DNA of 64,000 nucleotides from Limisphaerales bacterium (GCA_009773355.1 WRPG01000004.1:47656-111655); one strand, 5' to 3'; counted from the stretch's first letter, positions 31,609-40,931 are shown. Notes: generated by a model from the sequence alone, not told the origin. Numbers and translations are program-made.

Positions 31609-32714
31609 GCGCCCCGTTCCTCAACCGCTACGCCGGCCGACGCGTCTTCGTCACCGGCCACACCGGCTTCAAGGGAAGCTGGCTCTCGCTCTGGCTGCAC
31701 CGCCTCGGCGCGCAGGTCACGGGCTTCAGCCTGCCGCCGGCCGCGCCGCCCAGCCTGCACGAGGTGATGCGGGACGGCACGTTCGCCGCGGAATTCTCCG
31801 GTGACATCCGCGATGCGCGGGCGCTCACCGAGGCCGTCCGCGCCGCGCGGCCCGACTTCGTCTTCCACCTCGCCGCGCAATCCCTCGTGCGCCGCTCCTA
31901 CGCGGAGCCGGTCGAGACCTTCGAGGTCAACGCGCTCGGCACCGTGCGGCTGCTCGAAGCCGTGCGGGCCGCCGGCCTGGCCTGCCCGGTCATCGTCGTG
32001 ACCAGCGACAAGTGCTATGAGAACCGCGGCTGGGAATGGGGCTATCGCGAGAGCGACCCGCTCGGTGGACATGACGTCTATTCCATGAGCAAGGCCGCCA
32101 CGGAACTCGTCGCGCAGTCGTGGCGGCGCTGTTTCTTCCAGACGGACGCGCGGCTCGGCCCGCTCGCCACCGTGCGCGCCGGCAATGTCATCGGCGGCGG
32201 CGACTACGCGGCGGACCGCATCGTGCCCGACTGCGTGCGCGCGCTGCTGGCCGGCCAGCCCATCGCGGTGCGCAACCCGCGCGCGACACGCCCGTGGCAG
32301 CACGTCCTCGACTGCCTCAGCGGTTATCTCTGGCTCGGGGCAATGCTGGCCGCGCCGGAGCGCGAGGCCCGGCTCGCGGACGCCTTCAACTTCGGCCCCG
32401 ACGCGCGCTCGAACCAGCCCGTCGCCGCGCTCGTCACCGAGCTGCTCCGGCACTGGCCCGGTGAATGGCGCGACGAGTCCCGTGCGGACGCGCCGCACGA
32501 GGCGAGCTTCCTGCACCTGGACACCGACCGCGCCGCGCAGTGGCTCGGCTGGTTTCCCGCGTGGAGTTTCGCCGACGCGGTGCGCGAGACGGCCCGCTGG
32601 TATCACGCGCGCCATGTGGGCCGTGCTGACATGCGGGCGTTCAGCCTCGCGCAGATTGACGACTTCACGGCCGGGGCCGCCGCGCGCGGTCTGGCCTGGG
32701 CAATGACGAAATGA
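31605..32714 (+). CDS. rfbG: CDP-glucose 4,6-dehydratase
   Basis: A 369-residue SDR enzyme producing CDP-4-keto-6-deoxyglucose. The NAD motif FVTGHTGFKGSWLSLWL is diagnostic of RfbG, with FHLAAQSLVRRSY, VVTSDKCYEN and the catalytic YSMSKAATE. GDYAADRIVPDCVRA and RNPRATRPWQHVLD also match the subfamily. The GTG start at 31605 overlaps the rfbF stop; the frame upstream is antisense-like noise within rfbF. Confidence 0.95.
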   Translation: MSAPFLNRYAGRRVFVTGHTGFKGSWLSLWLHRLGAQVTGFSLPPAAPPSLHEVMRDGTFAAEFSGDIRDARALTEAVRAARPDFVFHLAAQSLVRRSYAEPVETFEVNALGTVRLLEAVRAAGLACPVIVVTSDKCYENRGWEWGYRESDPLGGHDVYSMSKAATELVAQSWRRCFFQTDARLGPLATVRAGNVIGGGDYAADRIVPDCVRALLAGQPIAVRNPRATRPWQHVLDCLSGYLWLGAMLAAPEREARLADAFNFGPDARSNQPVAALVTELLRHWPGEWRDESRADAPHEASFLHLDTDRAAQWLGWFPAWSFADAVRETARWYHARHVGRADMRAFSLAQIDDFTAGAAARGLAWAMTK

Positions 32715-33940
32715 GCGAATCCTTCACTTGCCGGGCCTGTAGTTCGACTCAAGGCGAACTCGTGCTCGACCTCGGCGTCCAGCCGCTGGCGAACAACCTC
32801 CTGCGGCCGGAGGACCTCGGCAAGCCGGAGCCGCGCTTCCCGCTGCGCGTGTTCGTCTGCCCCGACTGCTGGCTGCTCCAGATCACCGACCTCGTGCCGC
32901 CGGTCGAGATGTTCACCGAGTATCTCTACTTCTCGTCGTTCTCGGACACCATGCTCCGCCACGCGCGGACGGCGGCGGAGCGCTACCTCGGCGAGTTCCA
33001 GCTCGGCTCCGGCAGCTTCGTGGTCGAGGTGGCCAGCAACGACGGCTATCTGCTCCAGAACTTCCAGCGCGCGGGCGTGCCGTGCCTCGGCATCGAGCCG
33101 GCGGCGAACATCGCGAAGGTCGCGCGCGAAAAGGGCATCGAGACGTGGACCGAGTTCTTCGGCCTCAAGCTCGCGCAACGGCTGGGGGCGGAGCGGCGGC
33201 GGGCGGACCTGATCCTCGGCAACAATGTCTTCGCGCACGCGCCGGACATCAACGACTTCACCGCCGGCCTGCGCGAGCTGCTCGCGCCCGGCGGACGCGC
33301 CGTGCTGGAATTTCCCTACGGCGTCGAGTTGGTGGAGAAGACCGAGTTCGACACGATCTACCACGAGCACGTCTTCTACTTCACGCTCACGCCGCTGGTG
33401 CCGCTCTTCCGCCGGCACGGGCTGGAGATTTTCCACGTCGAGCGCCTGCCGATCCACGGCGGCTCGCTGCGGCTCTTCGCCGGGCACGCGGGCGCGCAAC
33501 CAGTGCGGCCCAGCGTGGGTGCGCTGCTGGCGGAGGAGCGCGCGAAGGGCGTGGACCAGCCGGCGTTCTACCGGGGCTTCGCCGAGCAGGTGCGGCAGTT
33601 GAAGGCGGACCTCGTCGGGCAGCTCGCCCTGCTCAGGCAACGCGGCCAGACGGTCGCGGCCTATGGCGCGTCGGCCAAGGGCAGCACGCTGCTCAACTAC
33701 TGCGGGCTGGGCCGCGAGACGCTGGACTTCGTGGCCGACCGCAGCACGCACAAGCAGGGCCGGCTCACGCCCGGCACGCACCTGCCCATCATCGCGCCGG
33801 AGGAGCTGGCGCGGCGCCAGCCCGGCCACACGCTCCTGCTCACCTGGAACTTCGCCGAGGAAATCCTGGAGCAGCAGCACGCCTACCGCGAGCGCGGCGG
33901 CAAGTTCATCATCCCGATTCCCAAGGTGCGGACGGTATGA
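32711..33940 (+). CDS. Deoxysugar C-methyltransferase (TylC3-like)
   Basis: A 409-residue SAM-dependent methyltransferase with an N-terminal zinc-binding domain (CRACSS ... CPDCWLLQ), a Rossmann core (FVVEVASNDGYLLQNF) and a C-terminal domain with AAYGASAKGSTLLNYCG. This arrangement is that of C-3 methyltransferases acting on 4-keto-deoxysugar nucleotides. Next to rfbF/rfbG it predicts a methyl-branched 6-deoxysugar (inference). The ATG overlaps the rfbG stop. Confidence 0.88.
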   Translation: MSESFTCRACSSTQGELVLDLGVQPLANNLLRPEDLGKPEPRFPLRVFVCPDCWLLQITDLVPPVEMFTEYLYFSSFSDTMLRHARTAAERYLGEFQLGSGSFVVEVASNDGYLLQNFQRAGVPCLGIEPAANIAKVAREKGIETWTEFFGLKLAQRLGAERRRADLILGNNVFAHAPDINDFTAGLRELLAPGGRAVLEFPYGVELVEKTEFDTIYHEHVFYFTLTPLVPLFRRHGLEIFHVERLPIHGGSLRLFAGHAGAQPVRPSVGALLAEERAKGVDQPAFYRGFAEQVRQLKADLVGQLALLRQRGQTVAAYGASAKGSTLLNYCGLGRETLDFVADRSTHKQGRLTPGTHLPIIAPEELARRQPGHTLLLTWNFAEEILEQQHAYRERGGKFIIPIPKVRTV

Positions 33941-33968
33941 GCCACCGCCAATTTCAGTCCTTGAATCT

Positions 33969-34040
33969 GGTAGGGCCGCGCTGCGCGCGGCCTCGTGGTT
34001 CTGAATGGATTGACGAGGCCGACCACAGGTCGGCCCTACC
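33969..34040. repeat. Imperfect 27-bp inverted repeat within the operon
   Basis: Arms 33969-33995 and 34014-34040 begin and end with GGTAGGGCCG / CGGCCCTACC. Each contains a smaller palindrome. Downstream, 34081-34113 holds ATTCGTGTCC-type 8-9-base words without a partner. These fill the 187-base gap before the rfbC-like gene. RNA folding here could affect mRNA stability or termination. Confidence 0.75.
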
Positions 34041-34127
34041 AGGTTCATGGATGGAGGGCCGGGGTGAGGGGACTTTCGGAATTCGTGTCCATCCGTGTTC
34101 ATTCGTGGTTGAAGCGCGGGGTGCAGC

Positions 34128-34670
34128 ATGAAGTTCACGCCCACGAAAATCGCCGGCGTCTGGATCGTGGACCAAGAGCGTCACGAGGACGAGCGCGGCT
34201 GGTTCGCCCGCACCTGGTGCGCCGAGGAATTCCGGCGGCACGGCCTGAACCCGGACCTCTCGCAATGCAGCGCCTCCTTCAACCACCGCCGGGGCACGCT
34301 GCGCGGGATGCACTGGCAGGCCGCCCCGCACGAGGAGGCCAAGCTCGTGCGCTGCGTGCGCGGCGCGATGTTCGACGTGGCGCTGGACGTGCGCCCCGGC
34401 TCCGCAACCTTCAAGCAATGGGTGGGCGTGGAACTGACCCCGGAGAACGGCCGCGCGCTCTACGTCCCCGAAGGCTGCGCGCACGGCTTCCAGACGCTCG
34501 CGGACGACACCGAGGTGCTCTACCAGATTTCCTGCCCGTGGCATCCGGACGGCTCGCGGGGCGCGCGGTGGAACGATCCGGCGTTCGGGATTGCCTGGCC
34601 GGCGGAACCCAACCTCACCCTCTCCGAGCGGGACCGGAATTACCCCCTGTTCAACGGACCGACCAACTGA
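34128..34670 (+). CDS. rfbC: dTDP-4-dehydrorhamnose 3,5-epimerase-like protein
   Basis: A 180-residue cupin with RfbC/RmlC features: ARTWCAEEFRRHG, FNHRRGTLRGMHWQ (catalytic His region), KLVRCVRGAMFDVALDVRPG and LYVPEGCAHGFQTL. It epimerises C3 and/or C5 of a 4-keto-6-deoxyhexose nucleotide. It sits among the CDP-sugar genes rather than beside rfbA/rfbB, so its in vivo substrate might be the CDP-linked, C-methylated intermediate. rfbD is not seen. Confidence 0.88.
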   Translation: MKFTPTKIAGVWIVDQERHEDERGWFARTWCAEEFRRHGLNPDLSQCSASFNHRRGTLRGMHWQAAPHEEAKLVRCVRGAMFDVALDVRPGSATFKQWVGVELTPENGRALYVPEGCAHGFQTLADDTEVLYQISCPWHPDGSRGARWNDPAFGIAWPAEPNLTLSERDRNYPLFNGPTN

Positions 34671-34673
34671 ATC

Positions 34674-35468
34674 ATGAGCACGGCCATCAAAGACTATTGG
34701 AACCAGCGCGCCCGGCAGGCGGCGGAAAGCCCCACGGCGACGACCGACGACATCCATCTGCGCGAGCTGGAAATCCGCACCTTCACCGAGGCCATCCAGC
34801 GGTTGAACCTGCCCGACGATTCGGCGGTCGTTGACGTGGGGTGTGGCGACGGGTTTTCCACACTTCAGATTGCCGAGCGGCTGCCCAAACTGAGGTTCAC
34901 GGGCGTGGACTACAGCGAGGCGATGATCGCCACCGCCCAGCGGCGGGCAGCGGACATGGCGGGACGCCTGGGGAGGCCGGTGGAATTTCGCGTGGGCGAC
35001 GCGACGGCGCTTGAAGGACTGTTCCCGGCGGGATCGCTTGACGTGGTGCTGACCGACCGGTGCCTCATCAACCTCACCTCCCCCGAGGCCCAGTATGATG
35101 CCATCCGCCAGCTTCACACCTTGCTGAAGCCGGGCGGGCGCTATCTCGCCATCGAGAACTTCACCAGCGGCCAGGAGGAGTTGAACCGGACGCGGGCCGC
35201 GCTGGGGCTGAAGGAAATTCCAGTGCGCTGGCACAACCTGTTTTTCCGCGAGGATGAGTATCTGGCGAAGATGCGGACGCTCTACCGGCAGGTGGAGATC
35301 GTGAACTTCTCCAGCGCCTATTACTATGCCACGCGGGTCATCTACTCGAAGTATTGCCAGATGCGCGGCGAGGAGCCGGACTATCGCCACGAGATTCATC
35401 AACTCGCGGTGCAACTGCCGCCCATGGGCGCGTTCAGCCCCATCAAGCTGGCGATTCTCACCAAGTAG
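34674..35468 (+). CDS. Class I SAM-dependent methyltransferase
   Basis: A 264-residue protein with motif I AVVDVGCGDGFSTLQIAE, FTGVDYSEAMIATAQ, the post-motif FRVGDATALE and LLKPGGRYLAIENF. The fold is that of small-molecule methyltransferases, so a sugar or sugar-nucleotide hydroxyl or amine is a plausible target in this locus. It begins three bases after the rfbC-like stop. No catalytic residue allows the acceptor to be named. Confidence 0.85.
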   Translation: MSTAIKDYWNQRARQAAESPTATTDDIHLRELEIRTFTEAIQRLNLPDDSAVVDVGCGDGFSTLQIAERLPKLRFTGVDYSEAMIATAQRRAADMAGRLGRPVEFRVGDATALEGLFPAGSLDVVLTDRCLINLTSPEAQYDAIRQLHTLLKPGGRYLAIENFTSGQEELNRTRAALGLKEIPVRWHNLFFREDEYLAKMRTLYRQVEIVNFSSAYYYATRVIYSKYCQMRGEEPDYRHEIHQLAVQLPPMGAFSPIKLAILTK

Positions 35469-35479
35469 CCAGGGCGGCG

Positions 35480-36169
35480 ATGAGCGTGCCATCAATCACT
35501 CCGGCTTCCGCGCTCCGGCCCCTCGTCATCTGGGGGGGCAGCGGGCTGGCGAAGGCGTTGCGAGAGTTCGCGTCCGCGCTCGGCTACGAGGTGGTTGCGG
35601 TTTTTGACAACAACCCGAACGCGCGGCCACCGTTTGCCGGTGTGCCCCTGCACCACGGGAAGGAAGGCTTTGCCAAATGGAAGGCGGGTTTTGGCGGGCC
35701 GCCACTGGCAGGCTGGGTGGCCATCGGCGGCGGCAACGCCCGCGGCCGCGAGCGGCTCGCCTTGCAGCGCTACATGAAAGAGCAAGGCGTGGAAATCGTG
35801 CCGGCTGTCCACCCGACGGCTTTTGTGGCGAAGGACGCGGTGCTCGGGAAGGGGTGTCAGGTCCTGGCCCAGGCGGCGGTCTGCACGGAAGTGCGCCTGG
35901 GCGACGGCTGCATCATCCAGACTGCGGCCAGCGTGGATCATGAAAGCGCAATGGGAGACGGGGTGAATTTGTCGCCAGGCGTCCGGATCGCCGGCTGCGT
36001 GGAAGTCGGCAGCTTCACCCAGTTCGGCGTGGGTGCCGTCGTGCTCCCCAGGGTCAAGATTGGCAGCAATGCGGTCATTGGCGCCGGCGCGCTGGTAACG
36101 GCAGACGTGCCGGACAACGCCGTCATGGAAGGCAGCCCGGCACGCATCGTCGGACAGAGTGGTGAGTAA
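35480..36169 (+). CDS. NeuD/PglD-like sugar O- or N-acyltransferase
   Basis: A 229-residue protein: an N-terminal Rossmann-like segment (LVIWGGSGLAKALREF; YEVVAVFDNNP) is followed by left-handed beta-helix hexapeptide repeats (VLGKGCQVLAQAAVC ... GDGCIIQTAASVDHE, ... NAVIGAGALVTADVPD). The central His in VDHE corresponds to the usual catalytic position. Next to a DegT aminotransferase, N-acylation of the amino sugar it makes is the likely role (inference). The ATG at 35480 is chosen; earlier in-frame sequence overlaps the methyltransferase gene. Confidence 0.85.
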   Translation: MSVPSITPASALRPLVIWGGSGLAKALREFASALGYEVVAVFDNNPNARPPFAGVPLHHGKEGFAKWKAGFGGPPLAGWVAIGGGNARGRERLALQRYMKEQGVEIVPAVHPTAFVAKDAVLGKGCQVLAQAAVCTEVRLGDGCIIQTAASVDHESAMGDGVNLSPGVRIAGCVEVGSFTQFGVGAVVLPRVKIGSNAVIGAGALVTADVPDNAVMEGSPARIVGQSGE

Positions 36170-36182
36170 GCAAGCGAAGTGT

Positions 36183-37310
36183 ATGGAACGCATTCCTGTC
36201 TCTGGCCCCTGGATCACCCGCAAGGAGATTGACTACGTCACCGACGCGGTGACGAACGCGTGGTATGGCAACGCCAACGTCTGGCACGAGCGCTTCGAGA
36301 AGGCGTTTGCGGAGTATCTTGGCGTCAAGCACGCCATCAGCCTGCCGCACTGCACCGCCGCCATTCATCTCTCGTTGCTCGCGTTCAAGGTGGGGCCGGG
36401 CGACGAGGTCATCGTGCCGGACTGCACCTGGATCGCGTCCGCCGCGCCGGTCACGTATGTGGGCGCGACGACGGTGTTCGCCGACATTGACCCGCGCACC
36501 TGGTGCCTGGACGCGCGCTCGTTCGAGGCGTGCATCACCCCGCGCACCAAGGCGGTCATCCCGGTGAACCTTTACGGCGGCATGCCGGACATGGATGCCA
36601 TTCGCGATGTGGCCCGCCGCCACAAGCTCGCGATCATCGAGGACGCCGCGGAGTCCGTCGGCTCGGAATACCACGGCCGGCGGGCGGGCAGCCTCGGCGA
36701 CACCGGCGTGTTCAGCTTTCACGGCTCGAAGACCCTCACCACGGGCGAGGGCGGGCTGCTGGCGACCGACCGGGACGACATCCGGGCGCGCGTGCTCTTC
36801 CTGCGCGACCACGGGCGTCCGCCGGGCGACCGGCTCTTCCACAACACCGAGGTGGCCTACAAATACAAGATGAGCTCGATGCAGGCGGCGCTGGGAGCGG
36901 CGCAGTTGGAGCGCGTCGAGGAGCTGATCGCCCGCAAGCGCGAGATCTTCGCCTGGTATGCCGAGGAGTTGGCCGGGGTGGACGGCCTCACGCTGAACTA
37001 CGAAGCCCCCGGCACCAAGAACACCTATTGGATGGTGACGGCGGTCCTGGACGAACGATTTGGACTCAGGAAGGAGCGCCTGATGGAGCTGCTGGCCGCC
37101 CGGGGCATTGACTGCCGGCCCTTCTTCCATCCGTTGAGCAGCCTGCCCGCCTACGCGCATTCGCCGGAAGCGGAGAAGGCCCGCCAGCGCAACGCCGTCA
37201 GCTACCGCGTCAGCCCGTCCGCCGTGAACCTGCCCTCGGCGCTGAACCTGACCCGCGCGCAGGTCGCCCGGGTCTGCCAGTCCCTCCGTGACGTTCTGGC
37301 CGGTCGTTGA
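36183..37310 (+). CDS. DegT/DnrJ/EryC1/StrS aminotransferase
   Basis: A 375-residue PLP-dependent sugar aminotransferase. It has AYGNANVWHERFEKAF-like N-terminal sequence, LPHCTAAIHLSLLA, EDAAESVGSEYHG and the PLP-lysine region FSFHGSKTLTTGEGG. It transfers an amino group from glutamate to a keto-sugar nucleotide. The ATG at 36183 is preferred; an in-frame GTG at 36159 overlaps the preceding acyltransferase gene. The acyltransferase-aminotransferase neighbourhood suggests an N-acylated aminodeoxysugar. Confidence 0.92.
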   Translation: MERIPVSGPWITRKEIDYVTDAVTNAWYGNANVWHERFEKAFAEYLGVKHAISLPHCTAAIHLSLLAFKVGPGDEVIVPDCTWIASAAPVTYVGATTVFADIDPRTWCLDARSFEACITPRTKAVIPVNLYGGMPDMDAIRDVARRHKLAIIEDAAESVGSEYHGRRAGSLGDTGVFSFHGSKTLTTGEGGLLATDRDDIRARVLFLRDHGRPPGDRLFHNTEVAYKYKMSSMQAALGAAQLERVEELIARKREIFAWYAEELAGVDGLTLNYEAPGTKNTYWMVTAVLDERFGLRKERLMELLAARGIDCRPFFHPLSSLPAYAHSPEAEKARQRNAVSYRVSPSAVNLPSALNLTRAQVARVCQSLRDVLAGR

Positions 37311-37326
37311 GCAGAGCCTTTGCCCT

Positions 37327-38616
37327 GTGAAATTCACTGTCGTCATCCCCACGCGCGAGCGCGCGGCCACCTTGCAGCACGCGCTGGCCACGGTCGTGGC
37401 CCAGGACTACGCGGACCTGACCATCCTCGTCAGCGACAACGCCAGCACGGACAACACCCGCGCGGTGGTCGAGTCCTTCAAAGACCCGCGCATCCGTTAC
37501 GTGAACACGGGCCGGCGGGTGGAGATGACCACAAACTACGAGTTCGCGCTCAGTCACGTGAAGGAGGGGTTTGTCGGGTATCTCGGAGACGACGACGGCC
37601 TGCTGCCCGGGGGCGTGAGCATGGCGGCGAAAATCCTGGGGCGTTATCGGACGCCCGCTCTGGCCTGGAGCGCGGTGGGTTACTCCTGGCCGAACTTTCC
37701 CGAGCCATTCTACCGCCACCAGTTGACGATCCCGTTCGATCCGCTCGTTGTGCGCCGGAGCGGCCGGCGGGCGTTGAAGCGTTTCTTTACCGGAATGCCG
37801 AACCAGTTCCACCTGCCCTCGCTTTACGGCAACGGGTTCGTGGACACCGCGCTTATCCGAAGCGTGCAGTCGGGCTGCCCTGACGCGCGCTTCTTCCGCT
37901 CGCCCAATCCAGACGTGTATGCCGCGCTCGTGCTGACCAGAAGAATGGACTCATTTGCGTATTCCTTCGCCCCGTTGAGCATCATCGGCGGCTCGGGCAG
38001 CAGCAACTGCGGGAACTTCTATGCGGCCGTCCAAGGTGCCAGCCTCGACAACTCGGCCGAGCACGTTCGCACCGCCTCCGAGATCAAGGATCACCCCTTC
38101 TCGTCACGCATCACCCGGTGCCGGTCCTATGGCCATGTCTTCGGCGACACGGTGTTGGCGGCGGCGGAACGGGCCGACGGTTCTGTGCCTGGCGAGCGCG
38201 CGCTCGTGGCCAAAATCCTCGGCTGGATTGCCCAGGATGTTTGTGGCAAGCCGGCCGCCATTTACGAGGAGGGCATCGCGGCCATTCGCACGACCGCTGC
38301 GCGCTATCAACTCGAACGCCAGGCGGAGGAATTGATTGGAGCCCACCCGCATCGCCCATCGAATGCGTTTCCTCCTCAAGCCCCGCCTTCCGCCGGCCGG
38401 CCCGGTTACGCGGACTTGCTGACGCTCAACGGCTCCGAGTTTGGCATCCAGAACGTCGCGGACGCGGCGCGGTTCTGCGGCAACCTGCTCGGCTACCAAC
38501 GCGGGATCGAGCTGGCCTGCGAGGACCACGGCGCGTGGCGCGAGTGGGTGCGAAGCTGGTGCGGGCGCGTCCTGCGCCGCGTGGTGGCGGGGCCGCCCCG
38601 GCTCGCTGTCCCGTAG
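37327..38616 (+). CDS. Family 2 glycosyltransferase
   Basis: A 429-residue GT-A protein starting at a GTG (VKFTVVIPTRERAATLQHAL). SDNASTDNTRAVVESF and YLGDDDGLLPGG give the nucleotide-sugar and DXD metal sites. The part after about residue 250 has no recognised domain and extends the protein beyond a minimal GT2. The acceptor and donor are unknown. It follows the aminotransferase gene by 16 bases. Confidence 0.87.
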   Translation: MKFTVVIPTRERAATLQHALATVVAQDYADLTILVSDNASTDNTRAVVESFKDPRIRYVNTGRRVEMTTNYEFALSHVKEGFVGYLGDDDGLLPGGVSMAAKILGRYRTPALAWSAVGYSWPNFPEPFYRHQLTIPFDPLVVRRSGRRALKRFFTGMPNQFHLPSLYGNGFVDTALIRSVQSGCPDARFFRSPNPDVYAALVLTRRMDSFAYSFAPLSIIGGSGSSNCGNFYAAVQGASLDNSAEHVRTASEIKDHPFSSRITRCRSYGHVFGDTVLAAAERADGSVPGERALVAKILGWIAQDVCGKPAAIYEEGIAAIRTTAARYQLERQAEELIGAHPHRPSNAFPPQAPPSAGRPGYADLLTLNGSEFGIQNVADAARFCGNLLGYQRGIELACEDHGAWREWVRSWCGRVLRRVVAGPPRLAVP

Positions 38617-38644
38617 GAGATCATTGACATGCCGCCCGACTCCC

Positions 38645-39589
38645 ATGCTTGACCCGGTGCGCCAGGGAATCCGCTCGCTCCGCGCCTCCGCGCGGCTCGG
38701 CAGCCGTTCGTGGGGCCGGCTGGTCTCGGCGGCGGGCTGCGGCACGGCGGGCCTGAAGGTCTCACCGTGCGGGCGGCGTTTGCAGGTGCCGGAACTGGCC
38801 GGTGAACTGGACCCGGCGGAGGCGCGCGTGGTGCTGCCGGCGCTCGCGGCGCTGCGTCGCGTCGCGCAGGTCGAGCCGGTCGCGCTGGCCCGGTCGGAGG
38901 CCGGTCAGTTGCTGGTCTCGGTGGGGGGCGTGCGTTTCGTGGTCCGCACCACGGGTGACCTGCTGGTGCTGGAGGAAATTTTTGGCCGGCAGCTTTACCA
39001 CCTCGAAATCCCCGCCCCGGCGGTGGTCTGGGATGTCGGCATGAACGTCGGCGCGGCGAGTCTCTGGCTGGCGCGCAAGCCGTTCGTCCGGGCCGTGGTG
39101 GGCTACGAGCTGTTCGCGCCGACCTGCCAGCAGGCGCGGGAAAATTTCCGCCTCAATCCGGCACTGGAGGGGAAGATCGAGGCGGTCAACGCCGGCATTG
39201 GTCCGCGCGCCGAGGAGCGCGAGCTGCCCTACGCGGAGGAGTTGAAGGGCATCGTCGGCGTGGACGGGCCGCTCTTTCAGTTTCCCGGCGTGAGCACGCG
39301 AACGGAGCGCGTGACGCTTCACGCGGCAGGCGAGGTTCTGCGGGGCATCCGCGCACGCCATCCCGGCTGCGCGGTCATCGCCAAGGTGGACTGTGAGGGT
39401 GCGGAATACGACATCCTCGCGGCCCTGGAGCAGGGCGGGCTGCTGGCCGAGGTGTCCGCGTGGTTGATCGAATGGCACTTCAAGGGACCGGAAAGCTTGC
39501 AGGCCATGCTGGCCAAGGCGGGCTGCCGCTCCGTGGCGATGCGGTTTGAAGACCCGCGCTTCGGGATGCTTTACGCCTTCCGCGCCTGA
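38645..39589 (+). CDS. FkbM-family methyltransferase
   Basis: A 314-residue protein. An N-terminal region of about 110 residues is followed by an FkbM-like Rossmann fold: VVWDVGMNVGAASLWLA, VVGYELFAPTCQQARENF, AVIAKVDCEGAEYDILAAL and WLIEWHFKG. FkbM proteins O-methylate glycans and small molecules. The ATG at 38645 is preferred because earlier in-frame sequence is antisense to nothing conserved and overlaps the GT2 gene. Confidence 0.83.
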   Translation: MLDPVRQGIRSLRASARLGSRSWGRLVSAAGCGTAGLKVSPCGRRLQVPELAGELDPAEARVVLPALAALRRVAQVEPVALARSEAGQLLVSVGGVRFVVRTTGDLLVLEEIFGRQLYHLEIPAPAVVWDVGMNVGAASLWLARKPFVRAVVGYELFAPTCQQARENFRLNPALEGKIEAVNAGIGPRAEERELPYAEELKGIVGVDGPLFQFPGVSTRTERVTLHAAGEVLRGIRARHPGCAVIAKVDCEGAEYDILAALEQGGLLAEVSAWLIEWHFKGPESLQAMLAKAGCRSVAMRFEDPRFGMLYAFRA

Positions 39590-39600
39590 GCGGCCACGCG

Positions 39601-40851
39601 ATGCGAGTGCTCATTGACGCGCGGATGGACCCCGGCTCCGAGGGCGGGCTGGAGCCGCTCACCATCGGTCTGGCGAACGGCTTTGGGCGGCTGACGGCGG
39701 AATGCGCGGATGAGTTTGTTTTCCTCACGCGGTCGGGCGCGTCCAGTTTCCTCCGCCCGTTCGTCGGCGGCCGGGTGTCGGTGCTGGAGGAGCCGTCTCC
39801 GCCAGCGCCCGCGCGCCCGACGCGGGTTCAGTCGTTGAAGCAGGCGCTGCCGTGGCTCGCGCCGCTGGCGCGCAAGCTGGGCTTGCGCCAGCCAGGCCGG
39901 CAGTCGCTCGAACTGCTCCGGCTGCCGGAGATCGCCTTCGCCTCCGCATTTGACGTGGTTCACAGCTTGAATCCCATCCTGCCCATCGCGGACCCGCGCC
40001 CCTTGGTCAGCACGGTCTATGACTTCCAGCACCGGCACCTGCCGGAGCTGTTCAGCCCGGAGGTGGTGCGCTGGCGGGAGACGGTGCATCCGCAGCATTA
40101 CCGCCGCGCGCGGCGGCTGGTGGCGATCAGCCGGTTCACGGCCGGCGAGCTGCAGCAGTTTCACGGCGTGCCGGCGGAGCGCGTGGACGTGGTGTATTTC
40201 GGTGCGCCCGTCGCAGCCTACGGCACGCTGGCGGGCACCGAGCGCGCGGCCGTGGTGAAACGCTGGCGGCTGGACGAACCTTTCGTGCTGTATCCCAGCC
40301 TGACTTACGCGCACAAGAACCACCTCGGCCTGCTGGAGGCGGTGGCCGGGCTGCGCGGGCAGGGCCGGCGCGTGCGCGTGATCTGCACGGGCGCGCAGAA
40401 GCTCGCGTGGCCGCAGATCGAGCAACGCCGCCGGGAACTTGGGTTGGAGGACGACGTGATCTTCACCGGCTTCCTGCCGGCGGCGGAGATGCGCGTGGTG
40501 TTCGAGCACGCGCGCGGGCTGGTGTTTCCCAGCCGTTACGAGGGCCTGGGGCTGGGCCTCATCGAGGCGCTGAACCTCGGGATCCCCATCGCCTGCTCCG
40601 AGCTGCCCGTGTTCCGCGAGGTGGCTGGTGAAGCCGCCGTGTTCTTCGATCCCGCCCAGCCCCAGGCCATCGCCCGCGCCATCGAGGCGATCCTTGATGA
40701 TGCCGGGCTGCGCGAGCGGTTGACCGACGCCGGCCGCATGCAGAGCCGGCGGTTCGACTGGCTGGACACGGCGCGCGGTTATCTCGCCGCCTACCGTGCC
40801 GCGTTCGCCGCCGGTCCGATGGCGGAGGGCCAGGGAAAAGCTGAAAGCTGA
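39601..40851 (+). CDS. Family 4 (GT-B) glycosyltransferase
   Basis: A 416-residue protein with the GT4 order: MRVLIDARMDPGSEGGLEPL, LVAISRFTAGELQQFHGVP, PSLTYAHKNHLGLLEAVAGL and FPSRYEGLGLGLIEALNLG with the conserved E-x7-E. The C-terminal GQGKAES and the TGA stop are encoded by the left arm of a repeat, so the natural end may have been altered. Confidence 0.9.
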   Translation: MRVLIDARMDPGSEGGLEPLTIGLANGFGRLTAECADEFVFLTRSGASSFLRPFVGGRVSVLEEPSPPAPARPTRVQSLKQALPWLAPLARKLGLRQPGRQSLELLRLPEIAFASAFDVVHSLNPILPIADPRPLVSTVYDFQHRHLPELFSPEVVRWRETVHPQHYRRARRLVAISRFTAGELQQFHGVPAERVDVVYFGAPVAAYGTLAGTERAAVVKRWRLDEPFVLYPSLTYAHKNHLGLLEAVAGLRGQGRRVRVICTGAQKLAWPQIEQRRRELGLEDDVIFTGFLPAAEMRVVFEHARGLVFPSRYEGLGLGLIEALNLGIPIACSELPVFREVAGEAAVFFDPAQPQAIARAIEAILDDAGLRERLTDAGRMQSRRFDWLDTARGYLAAYRAAFAAGPMAEGQGKAES

Positions 40852-40926
40852 AAGTAGAAAGCTGAAACCCAATGGTTGGACACTGATCGCCCGTCTCTGT
40901 TTTCCGCTTTCCATTTTCCGCTTTGC
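40835..40926. repeat. Inverted GAAAGCTGA/GGAAAGC-word element at a gene junction
   Basis: Left array 40835-40867 (GAAAAGCTGAAAGCTGAAAG) and right array about 40900-40926 (TTTTCCGCTTTCCATTTTCC). The left array contains the stop codon of the GT4 gene. The right array abuts the TTG/ATG start region of the next aminotransferase gene. Confidence 0.8.
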
Positions 40927-40931
40927 CTCAT

